Assembly: GCA_016722525.1 (NCBI GenBank)
Contig: JADKJB010000003.1
Location: 413,313 to 477,312 of the forward strand
Reading direction: 5' to 3'
Length of the DNA stretch: 64,000 nt
Source of the DNA: Bacteroidota bacterium
GTDB taxonomy: Bacteria; Bacteroidota; Bacteroidia; AKYH767-A; OLB10
Shown here: piece after piece, positions 53,443-62,120 of the stretch
Position numbering within the stretch: position 1 is the first letter of the stretch
How the letters are laid out: every line of letters begins with the position of its first letter
Program-made: the position numbers and the translations under genes
Notes under the pieces: generated by a model
What the model saw: only the letters and a program-made list of their open reading frames with translations
What the model was told of the DNA's origin: nothing
Databases searched by the model: none

Positions 53443-53990
53443 TTAAATCCTTGGTTTCCAGTTAATTTCATCTCCACCCTGGTCATAAACGACTTTTCTT
53501 GCCAACACAAAAGGTAATCCGACAGCCTATTTAGGTAAACCAGCACTAAAGGGTTTACCTCATTTTCTTCAGCCAGATGACTTACAAGCCTTTCGCATCT
53601 CCTGCAAACACATCTTGCAAGATGACACCAGGTTGCGTGAGCATGCCCACCCGGAAGAATAAATGTTCGAAGTTCAGGGAGCGTTTCGTTCATGCTATCC
53701 ATTTCTTTTTCAAGAAGCAGTACATCATTCTCATTGAGATCGGGCAACTTCATTTTTGATTTATCAGGATCGGCTGCCAGCATAGAACCAATTGTGAATA
53801 ATCGATCCTGAACTTCCTGCAAAGTTTCTAAAACATGTTTGTCCTGTAGCAAATCTCTGATCATCCCTATAGTGGAATTGAGTTCATCAACAGTCCCGTA
53901 AGTTTCGATTCTTAAATGATGCTTTGGCACCCTTGTTCCTCCTATGAGCGATGTTTTGCCGGAGTCGCCTGTTTTGGTATATATTTTCAT
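53443..53990 (-). CDS. Cob(I)alamin adenosyltransferase (PduO type), frameshifted
   Basis: Transfers adenosyl from ATP to cob(I)alamin to make adenosylcobalamin. Motifs: MKIYTKTGDSGKTSLIGG (ATP-binding TKxGDxGxT), the VDELNSTIG helix, ILPGGHAHATWCHLARCVCRRCER, and NRLSDYL near the end. The ATG at 53990 is preferred over the upstream 54047 because the family begins at MKIYTKTGD. A missing T in a run near 53500 changes the last 20 residues. The repaired frame reads FVLARKVVYDQGGDEINW and stops at 53443. Length 182 residues. Confidence 0.92.
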
Positions 53991-54043
53991 CGCTTTGAAT
54001 ATTGGTTGTACTAAAGAACATGTTGTTGAGCTATTGAAATAAA

Positions 54044-54769
54044 TCAACCTGCAGCAAGCCTGGCTTCTTTTGCCGAAATAATTTTATCGTTCACAGTATC
54101 TGATTCAATATTGCCATCACGTAAACGTATAATGCGATGTGCATGCCTGGCAATATCTTCTTCGTGGGTAACAACTACAATGGTATTTCCTTTTTTATGA
54201 ATTTCTTCGAAAAGTATCATAATTTCCTCGGATGTTTTAGAATCGAGGTTGCCGGTAGGCTCATCGGCCAGAATGATTGAAGGGTTATTTACAAGTGCTC
54301 TGGCAACAGCAACACGTTGACGCTGACCACCTGAAAGCTCATTGGGTCTGTGTTTAATACGATCGCCCAAACCTACATCCACAAGGGTTTTGGATGCACG
54401 TTGTTCCCTTTCACTTTTTGAAATGCCTGCATAAACAAGTGGTAAGGCTACATTTTCAAGAGCCGTAGAGCGGGGGAGCAGGTTGAAAGTCTGAAATACA
54501 AAGCCAATTTCTTTGTTTCGTACTTCAGCAAGCTCATTGTCGGTCATATTACTCACATTAATTCCTTTTAACACATAATCGCCCCCTGAAGGAGTATCTA
54601 AACATCCAATAATATTCATGAGTGTGGACTTCCCCGACCCGGAAGAACCCATAAGGGCCACGTATTCATTTTTATAAATGGTGGTCGTTATTGACCTTAA
54701 TGCATGAATGGTTTCCGTACCAACGGTATATTGACGAGAAATGGTATTCAGACTAATGACAGCTTCCAT
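54044..54769 (-). CDS. MacB/LolD-type ABC ATPase
   Basis: 241 residues with Walker A LMGSSGSGKST, Q-loop VFQTFNLLPRSTALENVALP, signature LSGGQRQRVAVARAL, Walker B IILADEPTGNLDSKT and switch His VTHEED. The pattern is that of MacB/FtsE/LolD-like ATPases that work with FtsX-type permeases in efflux, lipoprotein release or mechanotransmission. No permease gene is adjacent, so its partner is elsewhere. The stop lies within the upstream open part of the adenosyltransferase frame. Confidence 0.9.
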   Translation of the reverse strand: MEAVISLNTISRQYTVGTETIHALRSITTTIYKNEYVALMGSSGSGKSTLMNIIGCLDTPSGGDYVLKGINVSNMTDNELAEVRNKEIGFVFQTFNLLPRSTALENVALPLVYAGISKSEREQRASKTLVDVGLGDRIKHRPNELSGGQRQRVAVARALVNNPSIILADEPTGNLDSKTSEEIMILFEEIHKKGNTIVVVTHEEDIARHAHRIIRLRDGNIESDTVNDKIISAKEARLAAG

Positions 54770-54917
54770 AGAATTGATTTAACAAAAGGAACAGATTTAG
54801 GTTTTGAAGAGACAAAGATAATAGTTGTGGATAGGCTTACAATTCGGATTGCAGCTATTTGTTGCAGCCATGCAAAGCTACTATTTTTAGCATTCGAAAG
54901 GGCACTGGTGCCAAGGA

Positions 54918-55721
54918 TTACAACCGCAATAAAAAATCCTGTTTTGAAAACCCTTTGTTAAAGAACACTATTCCGACCAGGAAGAAATCAAGTGAGATGG
55001 TAACGGCAGGGTCTGATTTTATTTTCGCCCATGCTTTTTTCATTCCGGAGGACCAATTGATATCATCAAAAACCAGCACTGTATTTTCATGACAATGCTT
55101 TTTAAAAAGCTCAAAATAGTTTATGGTCGCTTCATAGGTATGATTTCCATCGATGAATGCATAATCAACTACTTTTAACTCATTCAAGAGAATGGGAAGT
55201 GTTTCATTAAAATTGCCTGTTAAACAGCTGATGGTATTGAAGTTATTTTTTTCAAAATTTTCAACGGCAGCCATTGCTGTTTCCGGGCATCCTTCCAGCG
55301 TAAATAATTTTCCTGACGGGTTTCCTGCTGACTGATACATGGCACTTATACCCAGAGATGTTCCTAATTCAACCATTATTGAAGGCTTTAGATATTCCGT
55401 AATTCGATAAAGTAGCCTGCAATACGAAGGTGCTTTCGCGAAATTTTTTGCAATGGTTTTGATACTCCTTGTTTTAGCTAATCCATCAAATGAGCTTCCG
55501 GCACCAAGGTCAATTACCTGTAATTCTCTTTTGTCGTGGAGTAAATTTTTTCTTATGGTTTCTATTTTTGTAAAAACGGCATCAGGGTTTTTTTTATAAA
55601 TGCCCTGAGTAAGTAAATTAAAAACAAAAGGCGAATGCACACTGTATTCGTTTCCTGCCGAAAACAAATGATGGATGTAGTTTATACTAAGCTGAAAATT
55701 GGCAGATGAAATCAGGGTCAT
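54918..55721 (-). CDS. Class I SAM-dependent methyltransferase
   Basis: 267 residues. The SAM-binding region has VELGTSLGISAMYQSAG (motif I) and LEGCPETA, with VDYAFIDGNHTYEATINYFE typical of the Methyltransf_24 / O-methyltransferase group. An N-terminal helical part precedes it (FVFNLLTQGIYKKN). The acceptor is unknown. It lies between the ABC ATPase and the P450 remnant on the same strand. Confidence 0.8.
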   Translation of the reverse strand: MTLISSANFQLSINYIHHLFSAGNEYSVHSPFVFNLLTQGIYKKNPDAVFTKIETIRKNLLHDKRELQVIDLGAGSSFDGLAKTRSIKTIAKNFAKAPSYCRLLYRITEYLKPSIMVELGTSLGISAMYQSAGNPSGKLFTLEGCPETAMAAVENFEKNNFNTISCLTGNFNETLPILLNELKVVDYAFIDGNHTYEATINYFELFKKHCHENTVLVFDDINWSSGMKKAWAKIKSDPAVTISLDFFLVGIVFFNKGFSKQDFLLRL

Positions 55722-55815
55722 GAAAGAAGAATTAATTTAGTTTTTGGGGGTGGGGTATTGGCTATCTTGTACTTCACTCAGGCTTTTTATTGTAGTTGAC
55801 AGATTTAGAAGTGAA

Positions 55816-56788
55816 TTAAATTTTTATCCAAACGCCACCTCCGGGTCGCAGAGTGATGAGGGGATCGGGCGTAATTTTTTATTTGAAACTAATTCCGGTT
55901 TAAATTTTGAAGTATCATAGTAAGCACAATCTGCATTTCCATCATAGCAAAATTATTACCGATGCACATACGCGGTCCGGCGCCGAAAGGCAAGTACGAA
56001 TTTTTCGGACGATTTTTGCTTTCTTCCGGAGTGAAACGTTCGGGGATGAATTTTTCGGGCTCAGGCCAGAATCTTTTATCGCGGTGCAAAGCATATGGGC
56101 TGATGAGTATGTTGTGTCCGGCCGAAATTTTATAATTGCTTATTGCATCAGCATGAATGGTTTTTCTTCCAATGATCCAGGCCGGAGGATAAATGCGCAT
56201 AGATTCTTCCATACACATGGTTAAATATTTAAGGTGAGGAAGATCATCAAACATTACGTATATTCACGGCTCGAAGTAAAAAACTCAATGCATCGCCCAC
56301 ATTTTTTGCTTCTGATTTTACATCTGCATTTAACAATGTTTTACCTACTATTTGAAGGGTAAGAGCCATCATTTCTGCAGCCAGGTTAAACTCCTTGCCT
56401 TTCAAATCATTTTGCCAGCGATTCAGCATTTCTTCAGTACAGGCAGCCATTTCACTTGTAAGTAATTGTAGTTTTTGTTTGTGAAAAGCAGGTTGAATCA
56501 TTCTTCGTTGTCGCAGCCAAAACTCACCTTCACTGGTGAGCAAGCCGTTACCAAGAAGATATTTTAATTGTTCATACCTCAAACTTTTAGTGTAATTTTT
56601 ATTGTTCTCCTGAAGTACATGGTGAATAAAATCAGGATTTTGGATGTAGGAAACGTTTCTTAAAGAAAATCTTATTGTAACGATATCTCCATATTTTTCC
56701 TGGAGTTCCGCAAAAAATCAAGTACCCGAGTTCGCAAATGAAACAGATTTCCTAAAATAGGATGTCCGAATGGACCAGGAGGGCGCAT
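55816..56788 (-). pseudogene. Cytochrome P450 remnant, I-helix missing
   Basis: Heme monooxygenase fragments. N-terminal part: the MRPPGPFGHPILGN start (ATG 56788), then after a shift YIQNPDFIHHVLQ and GEFWLRQRRMIQPAFHKQKL. C-terminal part: the K-helix ExxR (MEESMRIYPPAW), PERF and the heme loop FGAGPRMCIGNNFA with the Cys ligand, then, after another shift, DPLITLRPGGGVWIKI. Between RAVNIRNV and FDDLPHLKY about 130-140 residues are absent, including the I-helix that activates oxygen. Total coding is about 320 codons versus about 450 usual. The missing block cannot be explained by single-base errors, so the gene is probably dead. Confidence 0.75.
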
Positions 56789-56789
56789 G

Positions 56790-58285
56790 TTAAAAAGTTA
56801 TTTGAACCAAAAACTGATTTCTTTTTTTGTACGCAGGAACAACAATGGAATTTTCTGAAACCTGTTTACCGGATCTGGGCAAAAGCAACAACCCTTCACT
56901 GCCTGCAAATGGTCTGCTTTTGATCAATGCACCTTTGTTATCGATAGAAGCTGGAATTACATTATTGCGTTTACTGATATCATCATTGTAAACAACAATG
57001 AGTTTCTCGCTATTCAGCATAGAGCAAAAGGAGGAAAATATTCCGTTGTCATCCATGGAAACTTGTTCCTTTTCAACAATGGTACTCCAGTCTACTGAAC
57101 CATCACTATTTATCGAGATCACTACAATGTTATCAAAATGATATTCGAGCCGACGGGTAAAAGACTGACTGAAAGAATCGTAATAAGAATACTCAGTAGT
57201 ATAAGCAGCTTCGGCCACAATAACAGCACCACCGTCGTTACGCAGAACAATTCGTTCAATAGGATAACCCACCAGACTCATTCCCGAATAGGTATTTCTT
57301 TCACCTCTCAATCGTACATTTTTCTGACTATCAATACCTGAAGTTTTAACTTTTAATTCATCGTTGGAATTAAGATCGATAGAGGCATAAAAAATCCCGG
57401 CACCGGTACTGGATTCTCTTTCTGAAAAGAATCCTGCTAAAACAGCCAGGTTATTAATGTTGTCAAAAGCGACCGCGAGTCCGGTAATCATTTTGTCGCC
57501 CGATACCTTAAATTCTTTGAACGTAACTTGTCCGGTTTTTGAACTGTAAACGTAATATTCAGTTTTTCTTTTTGAAGAAAGGGCTTTTATTTTCTCGGAA
57601 TTGACTCCAAGCATAACCAAATCATTTTTATCGGATAGAGAAAAACCGGTGAGGTCGAAAGTTTTTTGGGAAAATGGGATGATCACATTTTTCTGTTCAA
57701 CTTCTGCGAAAGCCGTATCTATAACTGAAGTGAAAACGGTTTGACTTTCATCACTGGTAAATTCCCGCATTACAATGGCCATCCGCTCGCGACCCTGCGA
57801 AATAATGACTTTACTTTTTCATAATTCGTTTTTACAGGAGCAAAACTACTTACGGGTTTTTCGATACTTTGAAGAGCGCCTGTAGGATCAATTGTGGAGA
57901 TATAATAGCTTACTTTATCTTCATTTCTATTGTAAATGGAAGAAATGACAACTACCTTTTCGTTAAAAAATGTTACTGTTTCAATAGCTGATTCTGAATT
58001 TGAAGATTCTATTGTTTTTTCCCATTTTAAAGTGAGTGTTTTATTGAAATAAGTCAGTTTGTATTTTCTGCTTTTAAATCCCACTCTGTCGTTTTCAATA
58101 TTCATGCTGAGGTTGCTCATCAAAACAAAATAACCATCTTCATCTTGTCCTATTACTTTTGTATACCCTAAAGTGATAGCATCAATGGAATTGGGCGAAA
58201 TTAACAGCTGTTGTGCATGTGTAATTGAACCGGTTGTAAAAATGCACAGGAGGAGAAATAGCAACTTATTGTGATAACAGAGCAT
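56790..58285 (-). CDS. Unknown secreted protein, frameshifted
   Basis: About 498 residues with a signal peptide (residues 1-25, ending ITHAQ). The body is strand-rich, with repeated units such as YYISTIDPTGALQ, EYYVYSSKTGQVTF and NIVVISINSDGSVDWSTIV at 40-60 residue steps, as in a propeller. It has no sorting domain and I recognise no family. A one-base shift near 57775 splits it. The end abuts the P450 remnant start by two bases. Probably periplasmic. Confidence 0.65.
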
Positions 58286-58327
58286 CTTTCAAAAGTAGTT
58301 ATTAAGTAAGGAATTCAATTTAAATTT

Positions 58328-58813
58328 TCAAAATACTCTTTCGTAAACGGTTTCAACTGCTTTTGCCTCTTCACCATCCGGAGATATATTATACATGGTG
58401 ATGATAATCTTGTTATCATTTTCTTTACTGATTTCAGTGCGCCATCCCCAGGCAGGCTCATCTCCATACTTTGCAAGAACGGAATAAGAGTCGGAAATGG
58501 TATTGTTTTGCGAAAACATTATTGCCGTTCCATTATGAAAGCTGTCGATCCAGACTGTTTGCAGTTTGCCATCGCCTAACGAACATCCAATAATGGCTAG
58601 ACCTTCAATAGGTTTTCCTTCCAGGCTTCCCTTATATTCGTGCATCAGAAACCGTCCTCCCAAAATCGAACGCATAGTGCCAATGCAAGGTGATTCGTCG
58701 GCAAGTTTATCGGGTTCGAACCAAACTTTGGTTAAACCTTCGTAATTTCCTTCTAATGAATTCAGAAAATGGTGCATTCCTTCTTTAAGTGATGCTTCAA
58801 ATTTTACACTCAT
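58328..58813 (-). CDS. DUF1579 family protein, cytoplasmic
   Basis: 161 residues with no signal peptide. It shows the DUF1579 pattern: LEGNYEGLTKVWFEPD, ILGGRFLMHEYKGS, PIEGLAIIGCSLGDGKLQ and TVWIDSFHNG. It is related to the secreted DUF1579 protein at 23416-24027 but differs in location and length. Function unknown. It lies 42 bases before the start of the unknown secreted protein gene. Confidence 0.85.
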   Translation of the reverse strand: MSVKFEASLKEGMHHFLNSLEGNYEGLTKVWFEPDKLADESPCIGTMRSILGGRFLMHEYKGSLEGKPIEGLAIIGCSLGDGKLQTVWIDSFHNGTAIMFSQNNTISDSYSVLAKYGDEPAWGWRTEISKENDNKIIITMYNISPDGEEAKAVETVYERVF

Positions 58814-58870
58814 GAATTTTATTTTCTTTAATAATCTGACTTATACAAGTTAAAAAGTGGTGATGTAATT

Positions 58871-59860
58871 TTATTGTTTCGATAAGCTATAATAGGCCCT
58901 AAGTCCAAGGGCATTATTTAAGGTCAGTTTTGGGTCGTAGGTAATTTTTATATTTTCAAGAGTAACGTTGTAAAGTAATTGCAACATCCATTTCCCAGTT
59001 GTTCTAATATTAACTCCTAAACCTGCAAAGGCTCCAAATCCAAGTGAAACAGGTTTTGCTCCCGGGAAAAAAGTAGTGCCTCCATTTTGGTCGTAATAGG
59101 GCTCAAATAAATTTATCCTTAAGTTTTCGATCTCAATTTCATTCTTGTCAAATTTTGCGAGCGTAGCATGAAGGCCACCTTCCATAAAAACATTGAACGT
59201 TTCACCCTTCCCGAATAAATGCTGATAGCCTGCTTGAAAATGCAAACGTTGTTCTTCGCCACTAATATTAAACTGTTTTATGCTATTGTTAACTTGCGTA
59301 GAACCGGGCAATGGTCGGGTTGTAATGGTAAAATTCCCTACAGCTTTTAGTATGGCTGCATTCACATTTATGAGGACTGCATTTTTAGCATCAACAGAAT
59401 AGCGACCAGTAAAACCAATTAAAAAGGCTGTTTTGTAACGCATATTTGCAGGCATATCACTTTCGTCGAAATTCCAGTCTTCAGGGGGAACTCCCAATGC
59501 TTCGCCAATGTAATCGGGTTGTCCATATCCACCGCCATATTGATTAATAATTTTCTCATACATCCAGCTATTTTCATAGGTGTTTTTGTTACCATCAAAA
59601 TCAAAACCGTAACCATCGTATAAGGTTGCCGAATAGCTATTTGGAAAATAGGAACCCAAATAGAGTCCGGTAGCAAACCCTTTGCGATTTTTCAAAATAA
59701 GATTTCCGTCTTCATCGTAGTTTTCAGGAGATTGGGCGAAAAGGGAAGTAGAATGAAAAACTAATATAAAAAATACTATTAATTTTAATGCTTTCCCAAA
59801 CAGAGGTTGATAGAATATAGTATTTTTTGTTAGAATCATCATTTTGGTTATTAGATACAT
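58871..59860 (-). CDS. Outer-membrane beta-barrel protein
   Basis: 329 residues with a signal peptide (FFILVFHSTSLFAQ). The rest alternates hydrophobic and polar residues, with Gly/aromatic ends (GFATGLYLGSYFPNSY, RLHFQAGYQHLFGKGE, FNVFMEGGLHATLA, LGFGAFAGLGVNIRTTGKW) and finishes on LGLRAYYSLSKQ, as in porin-like barrels. No plug or TonB motif. ATG at 59860 or 59842. Substrate unknown. Confidence 0.78.
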   Translation of the reverse strand: MYLITKMMILTKNTIFYQPLFGKALKLIVFFILVFHSTSLFAQSPENYDEDGNLILKNRKGFATGLYLGSYFPNSYSATLYDGYGFDFDGNKNTYENSWMYEKIINQYGGGYGQPDYIGEALGVPPEDWNFDESDMPANMRYKTAFLIGFTGRYSVDAKNAVLINVNAAILKAVGNFTITTRPLPGSTQVNNSIKQFNISGEEQRLHFQAGYQHLFGKGETFNVFMEGGLHATLAKFDKNEIEIENLRINLFEPYYDQNGGTTFFPGAKPVSLGFGAFAGLGVNIRTTGKWMLQLLYNVTLENIKITYDPKLTLNNALGLRAYYSLSKQ

Positions 59861-60022
59861 GGTGTTTTCTTAAAGTAAACAAAACCGCTTTTCAATTAGA
59901 TTCAAATATCGGCAAACAGTACAATTATTGTACATAATTGGATTCTTTATGAAAATGGCTTTAAACCCCTGTATCCAACTATTCCATTAATAATCAATTA
60001 CTTAATTAATTTATTTTACCTA

Positions 60023-60053
60023 CTTGCAGATATTAAAAAACTCCCTATATTTG
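60023..60053 (+). promoter_or_regulatory. Promoter of tRNA-Val
   Basis: CTTG at 60023-60026, a 19-base spacer, and TATATTTG at 60046-60053. The -7 element is a perfect TAnnTTTG and lies 16 bases before the tRNA 5' end. Confidence 0.75.
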
Positions 60054-60069
60054 CAGTCCTTAAAAAAAT

Positions 60070-60147
60070 GGGAGCTTAGCTCAGCTGGTTCAGAGCATCT
60101 GCCTTACAAGCAGAGGGTCACTGGTTCGAACCCAGTAGTTCCCACCA
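60070..60147 (+). tRNA. tRNA-Val(TAC)
   Basis: A complete cloverleaf: acceptor GGGAGCT/AGTTCCC, D-arm GCTC/GAGC, anticodon arm TCTGC-CTTACAA-GCAGA with anticodon TAC, T-arm ACTGG-TTCGAAC-CCAGT, discriminator A and encoded CCA. It has a good promoter and its own terminator. Nothing abnormal is seen. Confidence 0.95.
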
Positions 60148-60177
60148 AAAGTTCCGCAATTGCGGAACTTTTTTTTT
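60148..60177 (+). terminator. Terminator of tRNA-Val
   Basis: A palindromic stem AGTTCCGCAA/TTGCGGAACT followed by a run of T. It directly follows the CCA end. Confidence 0.88.
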
Positions 60178-60199
60178 ACTTTTTACTTTTACTTCAGCA

Positions 60200-60293
60200 G
60201 GGAATTTAGCTCAACTGCTTGCAGCAGGCAGGGTTCAGAGCACTCCGTCAACGACGGGGGTGGTCACTGGTTCGAACCCAGTAGTTCCCACCA
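60200..60293 (+). ncRNA. tRNA-like element with D-loop insertion
   Basis: It shares the acceptor, T-arm and CCA with tRNA-Val, but the D-loop is 25 bases instead of 10. The extra part can form its own hairpin (CTGCTT/AGGCAG). The anticodon position holds a 7-bp stem CTCCGTC/GACGGGG with a 3-base AAC loop. Read as a 7-base loop it would be TCAACGA, with C instead of the universal T at position 33. It is therefore unlikely to decode. It is followed by its own terminator hairpin. Confidence 0.6.
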
Positions 60294-60295
60294 AA

Positions 60296-60322
60296 GATTC
60301 CACAGTTGTGGAACTTTTTTTT
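60296..60322 (+). terminator. Terminator of the first tRNA-like element
   Basis: Stem TTCCAC/GTGGAA with AGTT loop, then T-run. It is a variant of the tRNA-Val terminator with paired base changes that keep the stem. Confidence 0.8.
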
Positions 60323-60349
60323 GTTTATAACCTTTTCAAACTACTTTTC

Positions 60350-60604
60350 ATGCACAAACTCTACATTCTTTATTAAAAATTTATTGACAGCTACTACACT
60401 GGTTTCACTGGTGATGCTATTGTGGAGCGTTTGCGAAAACACAATAGCAATCATAAAGGATTTACCGGTAGAGCTAACGATTGGAAAGTAGTTTGGCTTG
60501 AAGAAAATTTAACAGAGCAGGAAGCCCGAAGTCGCGAAGAAGAAATAAAAAACTGGAAAAGCCGCAAAAGAATTGAAGAGTTGATTGGGAAAGGAAAAGC
60601 TTAG
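60350..60604 (+). pseudogene. GIY-YIG nuclease, in-frame stop
   Basis: A small GIY-YIG endonuclease-family protein of about 84 codons. From ATG 60350 it reads MHKLYILY, then TAA at 60374-60376 where a residue such as Ser is expected, then KFIDSYYTGFTGDAI, RLRKHNSNHKGFTG, NDWKVVWLEENLTEQEA and EEEIKNWKSRKRIEELIGK in the same frame. The stop lies inside the GIY-YIG core (YILY...YYTG). The final TAG (60602-60604) is the 'TAG' of the following tRNA-like D-arm, so gene and RNA overlap. Such genes are common next to tRNAs in Bacteroidota. The nonsense codon suggests inactivation or a base error. Confidence 0.8.
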
Positions 60605-60670
60605 CTCAGCTGGTTCAGAGCACTCCGTCTTTGACGGAGGTGGTCACTGGTTCGAATCCAGTAGTTCCCA
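60595..60670 (+). ncRNA. tRNA-like element fused to the GIY-YIG 3' end
   Basis: D-arm (GCTC/GAGC), variable and T-arms match tRNA-Val, but the 5' acceptor strand is AAAAGCT, supplied by the nuclease gene. It cannot pair at its outer three positions with AGTTCCC. The anticodon region is a perfect 7-bp stem CTCCGTC/GACGGAG with a TTT loop, and full CCA is absent (CACA). It is not expected to be a working tRNA. It is followed by a long terminator hairpin. Confidence 0.6.
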
Positions 60671-60682
60671 CATTGAAAATTT

Positions 60683-60718
60683 AGTACCTACAACTTAAAA
60701 AGTTGTAGGTACTTTTTC
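60683..60718 (+). terminator. Terminator of the second tRNA-like element
   Basis: A perfect 14-bp stem (60683-60696 with 60700-60713) and a 3-base A loop, followed by T-run. Confidence 0.85.
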
Positions 60719-60719
60719 A

Positions 60720-60739
60720 TTTGCACACTATTTGCACAC
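60720..60739. repeat. Direct repeat TTTGCACAC, possible att-site core
   Basis: TTTGCACAC occurs at 60720-60728 and again at 60731-60739, separated by TA. It lies right after the tRNA cluster, a usual place for tyrosine-recombinase attachment sites. No integrase gene is present in the window. The att role is inference. Confidence 0.35.
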
Positions 60740-61621
60740 GAAGGGTTGAATTTTGCATATTTCAGAAAATATTTAGTTCTTGTAACTTCAATCAATCTTT
60801 TTAAAGAGATGAGATCTTAAAACTCGCCTGAGTCAAGCCCAAATTAATTGAACCATTTTAATAATTCAATTTGGTAGGAAGGGGAGGTTTTTTAGTGTAG
60901 GGAGATTTTCTAACACGAGGTAGGGGGATACTCCATGTACACTCATAATATGAATTAAACTCAGAGCTTAATTTGAAAAAAATTGCCAAACATTATCAAA
61001 TATAACAAACTAAAGTGTTTCCTCCCGTTCCCTTTTATGAAAGCTGGTCCAGATCCTTTATTCCCATACATAAAATCTTCTGTATAAATCTCTCACGTAG
61101 TTCAATTTCAGAGCACAAAGAAACTGAAAGTTTGTTTTGAACAGGCTCTCAAGTCTTGAACTTAGTGGAATTGTAAGATTATACTCTGTTTACTTTGAAT
61201 TAAAGTAGATATTGAAATGGACGTGATTTAATCATTGTTAGGTTGAATAGTTTTTCTCTGAACAATCGATTAGTTTAAAAGTCTAAATATTTTTGTAAAT
61301 CACTTTATACAACTACAAACAATTCAATTATACCATAGTATTTTTAACTATTCCACTATTAATTACAACTTCAACCGGTTGATAACTTTTTTTAAAATTT
61401 AATTAGGTTTTTTCTACCAAACATGTTTATCATCGCTTCAGAATTGTTTCTAGAGTAAAAATCATTTATCAGATTTATCCCCCTAAATCTGGTAGTTGAG
61501 GTGTAAGTCTTTTGATTTGAGTAAGAGTATTTATTAAACAGGTGATTTCTTAAAATCATTACATTCATTATTGGATTGAAGTATCTATTAGTTAATATTT
61601 ATTAGTTTAAAATTCATCGTC
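60740..61621. other. Gene desert of about 880 bases
   Basis: Very AT-rich, with stops in all frames and no recognisable protein, RNA or repeat. It separates the tRNA cluster from the second T9SS cassette and may be decayed mobile DNA. Confidence 0.5.
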
Positions 61622-62064
61622 ATGAAAAAACAAAAACTCCATTGGGAAGCAGTCAAGGCACCAGCAATTCTCAAAACTATTTTTCTGCAACAGAATTACA
61701 AAATACTTCTGACAATTTTGCTCACGAGTATTTTTACTTACGGTAAAGCTCAGGCACCACTTGATGCCGCAGTTTCTTTCTCCGGTAATCAAGGATATTT
61801 TAAAGTAATGGTTCCTGACACTAACGATATAAGCGAAATTGAAATGCTTGTTGGAACCGAAGACAACGCTTCAGAAATGTTTTCTCTATATTTACTTATG
61901 ATCAAACATCAGGTCTACCATCAGGATTATCATATTCACGTGCCGGTAATGAAATCAATGTAGGAATGGGTACGGTTACTCTTTTGAATGCCTATAATGC
62001 CAAGGTAAGGCTCAAAAATGGGTCAAACAGTTGGTCTGACTGGTATGAGTTCATCGGAAACTAA
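61622..62064 (+). CDS. Small secreted partner protein, copy 2, frameshifted
   Basis: A close relative of the protein at 38919-39341: N-terminal extension, signal sequence (ILLTILLTSIFTYGKAQ), APLDAAVSFSGNQGYFKV, EIEMLVGTEDNASEMF, and after a one-base deletion near 61888, IFTYDQTSGLPSGLSYSR ... WYEFIGN ending at TAA 62062-62064. About 147 residues. It is followed 56 bases later by a giant beta-helix gene, the same order as in copy 1. Confidence 0.8.
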
Positions 62065-62120
62065 ACTTCGACTCATTTTCTTTAAATCAACAAAAAATTT
62101 ACCTTTTAATATTTAAACGT

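Noticed and set aside
60200..60293. Functional second tRNA (Val, anticodon AAC)
   Set aside because: Position 33 would be C instead of T, the D-loop is 25 bases, and the anticodon arm folds better as a 7-bp stem with a 3-base loop.
60595..60670. Functional tRNA-Lys(TTT)
   Set aside because: The outer acceptor pairs are mismatched, position 33 is C, and the anticodon arm again forms a 7-bp stem with a TTT triloop.
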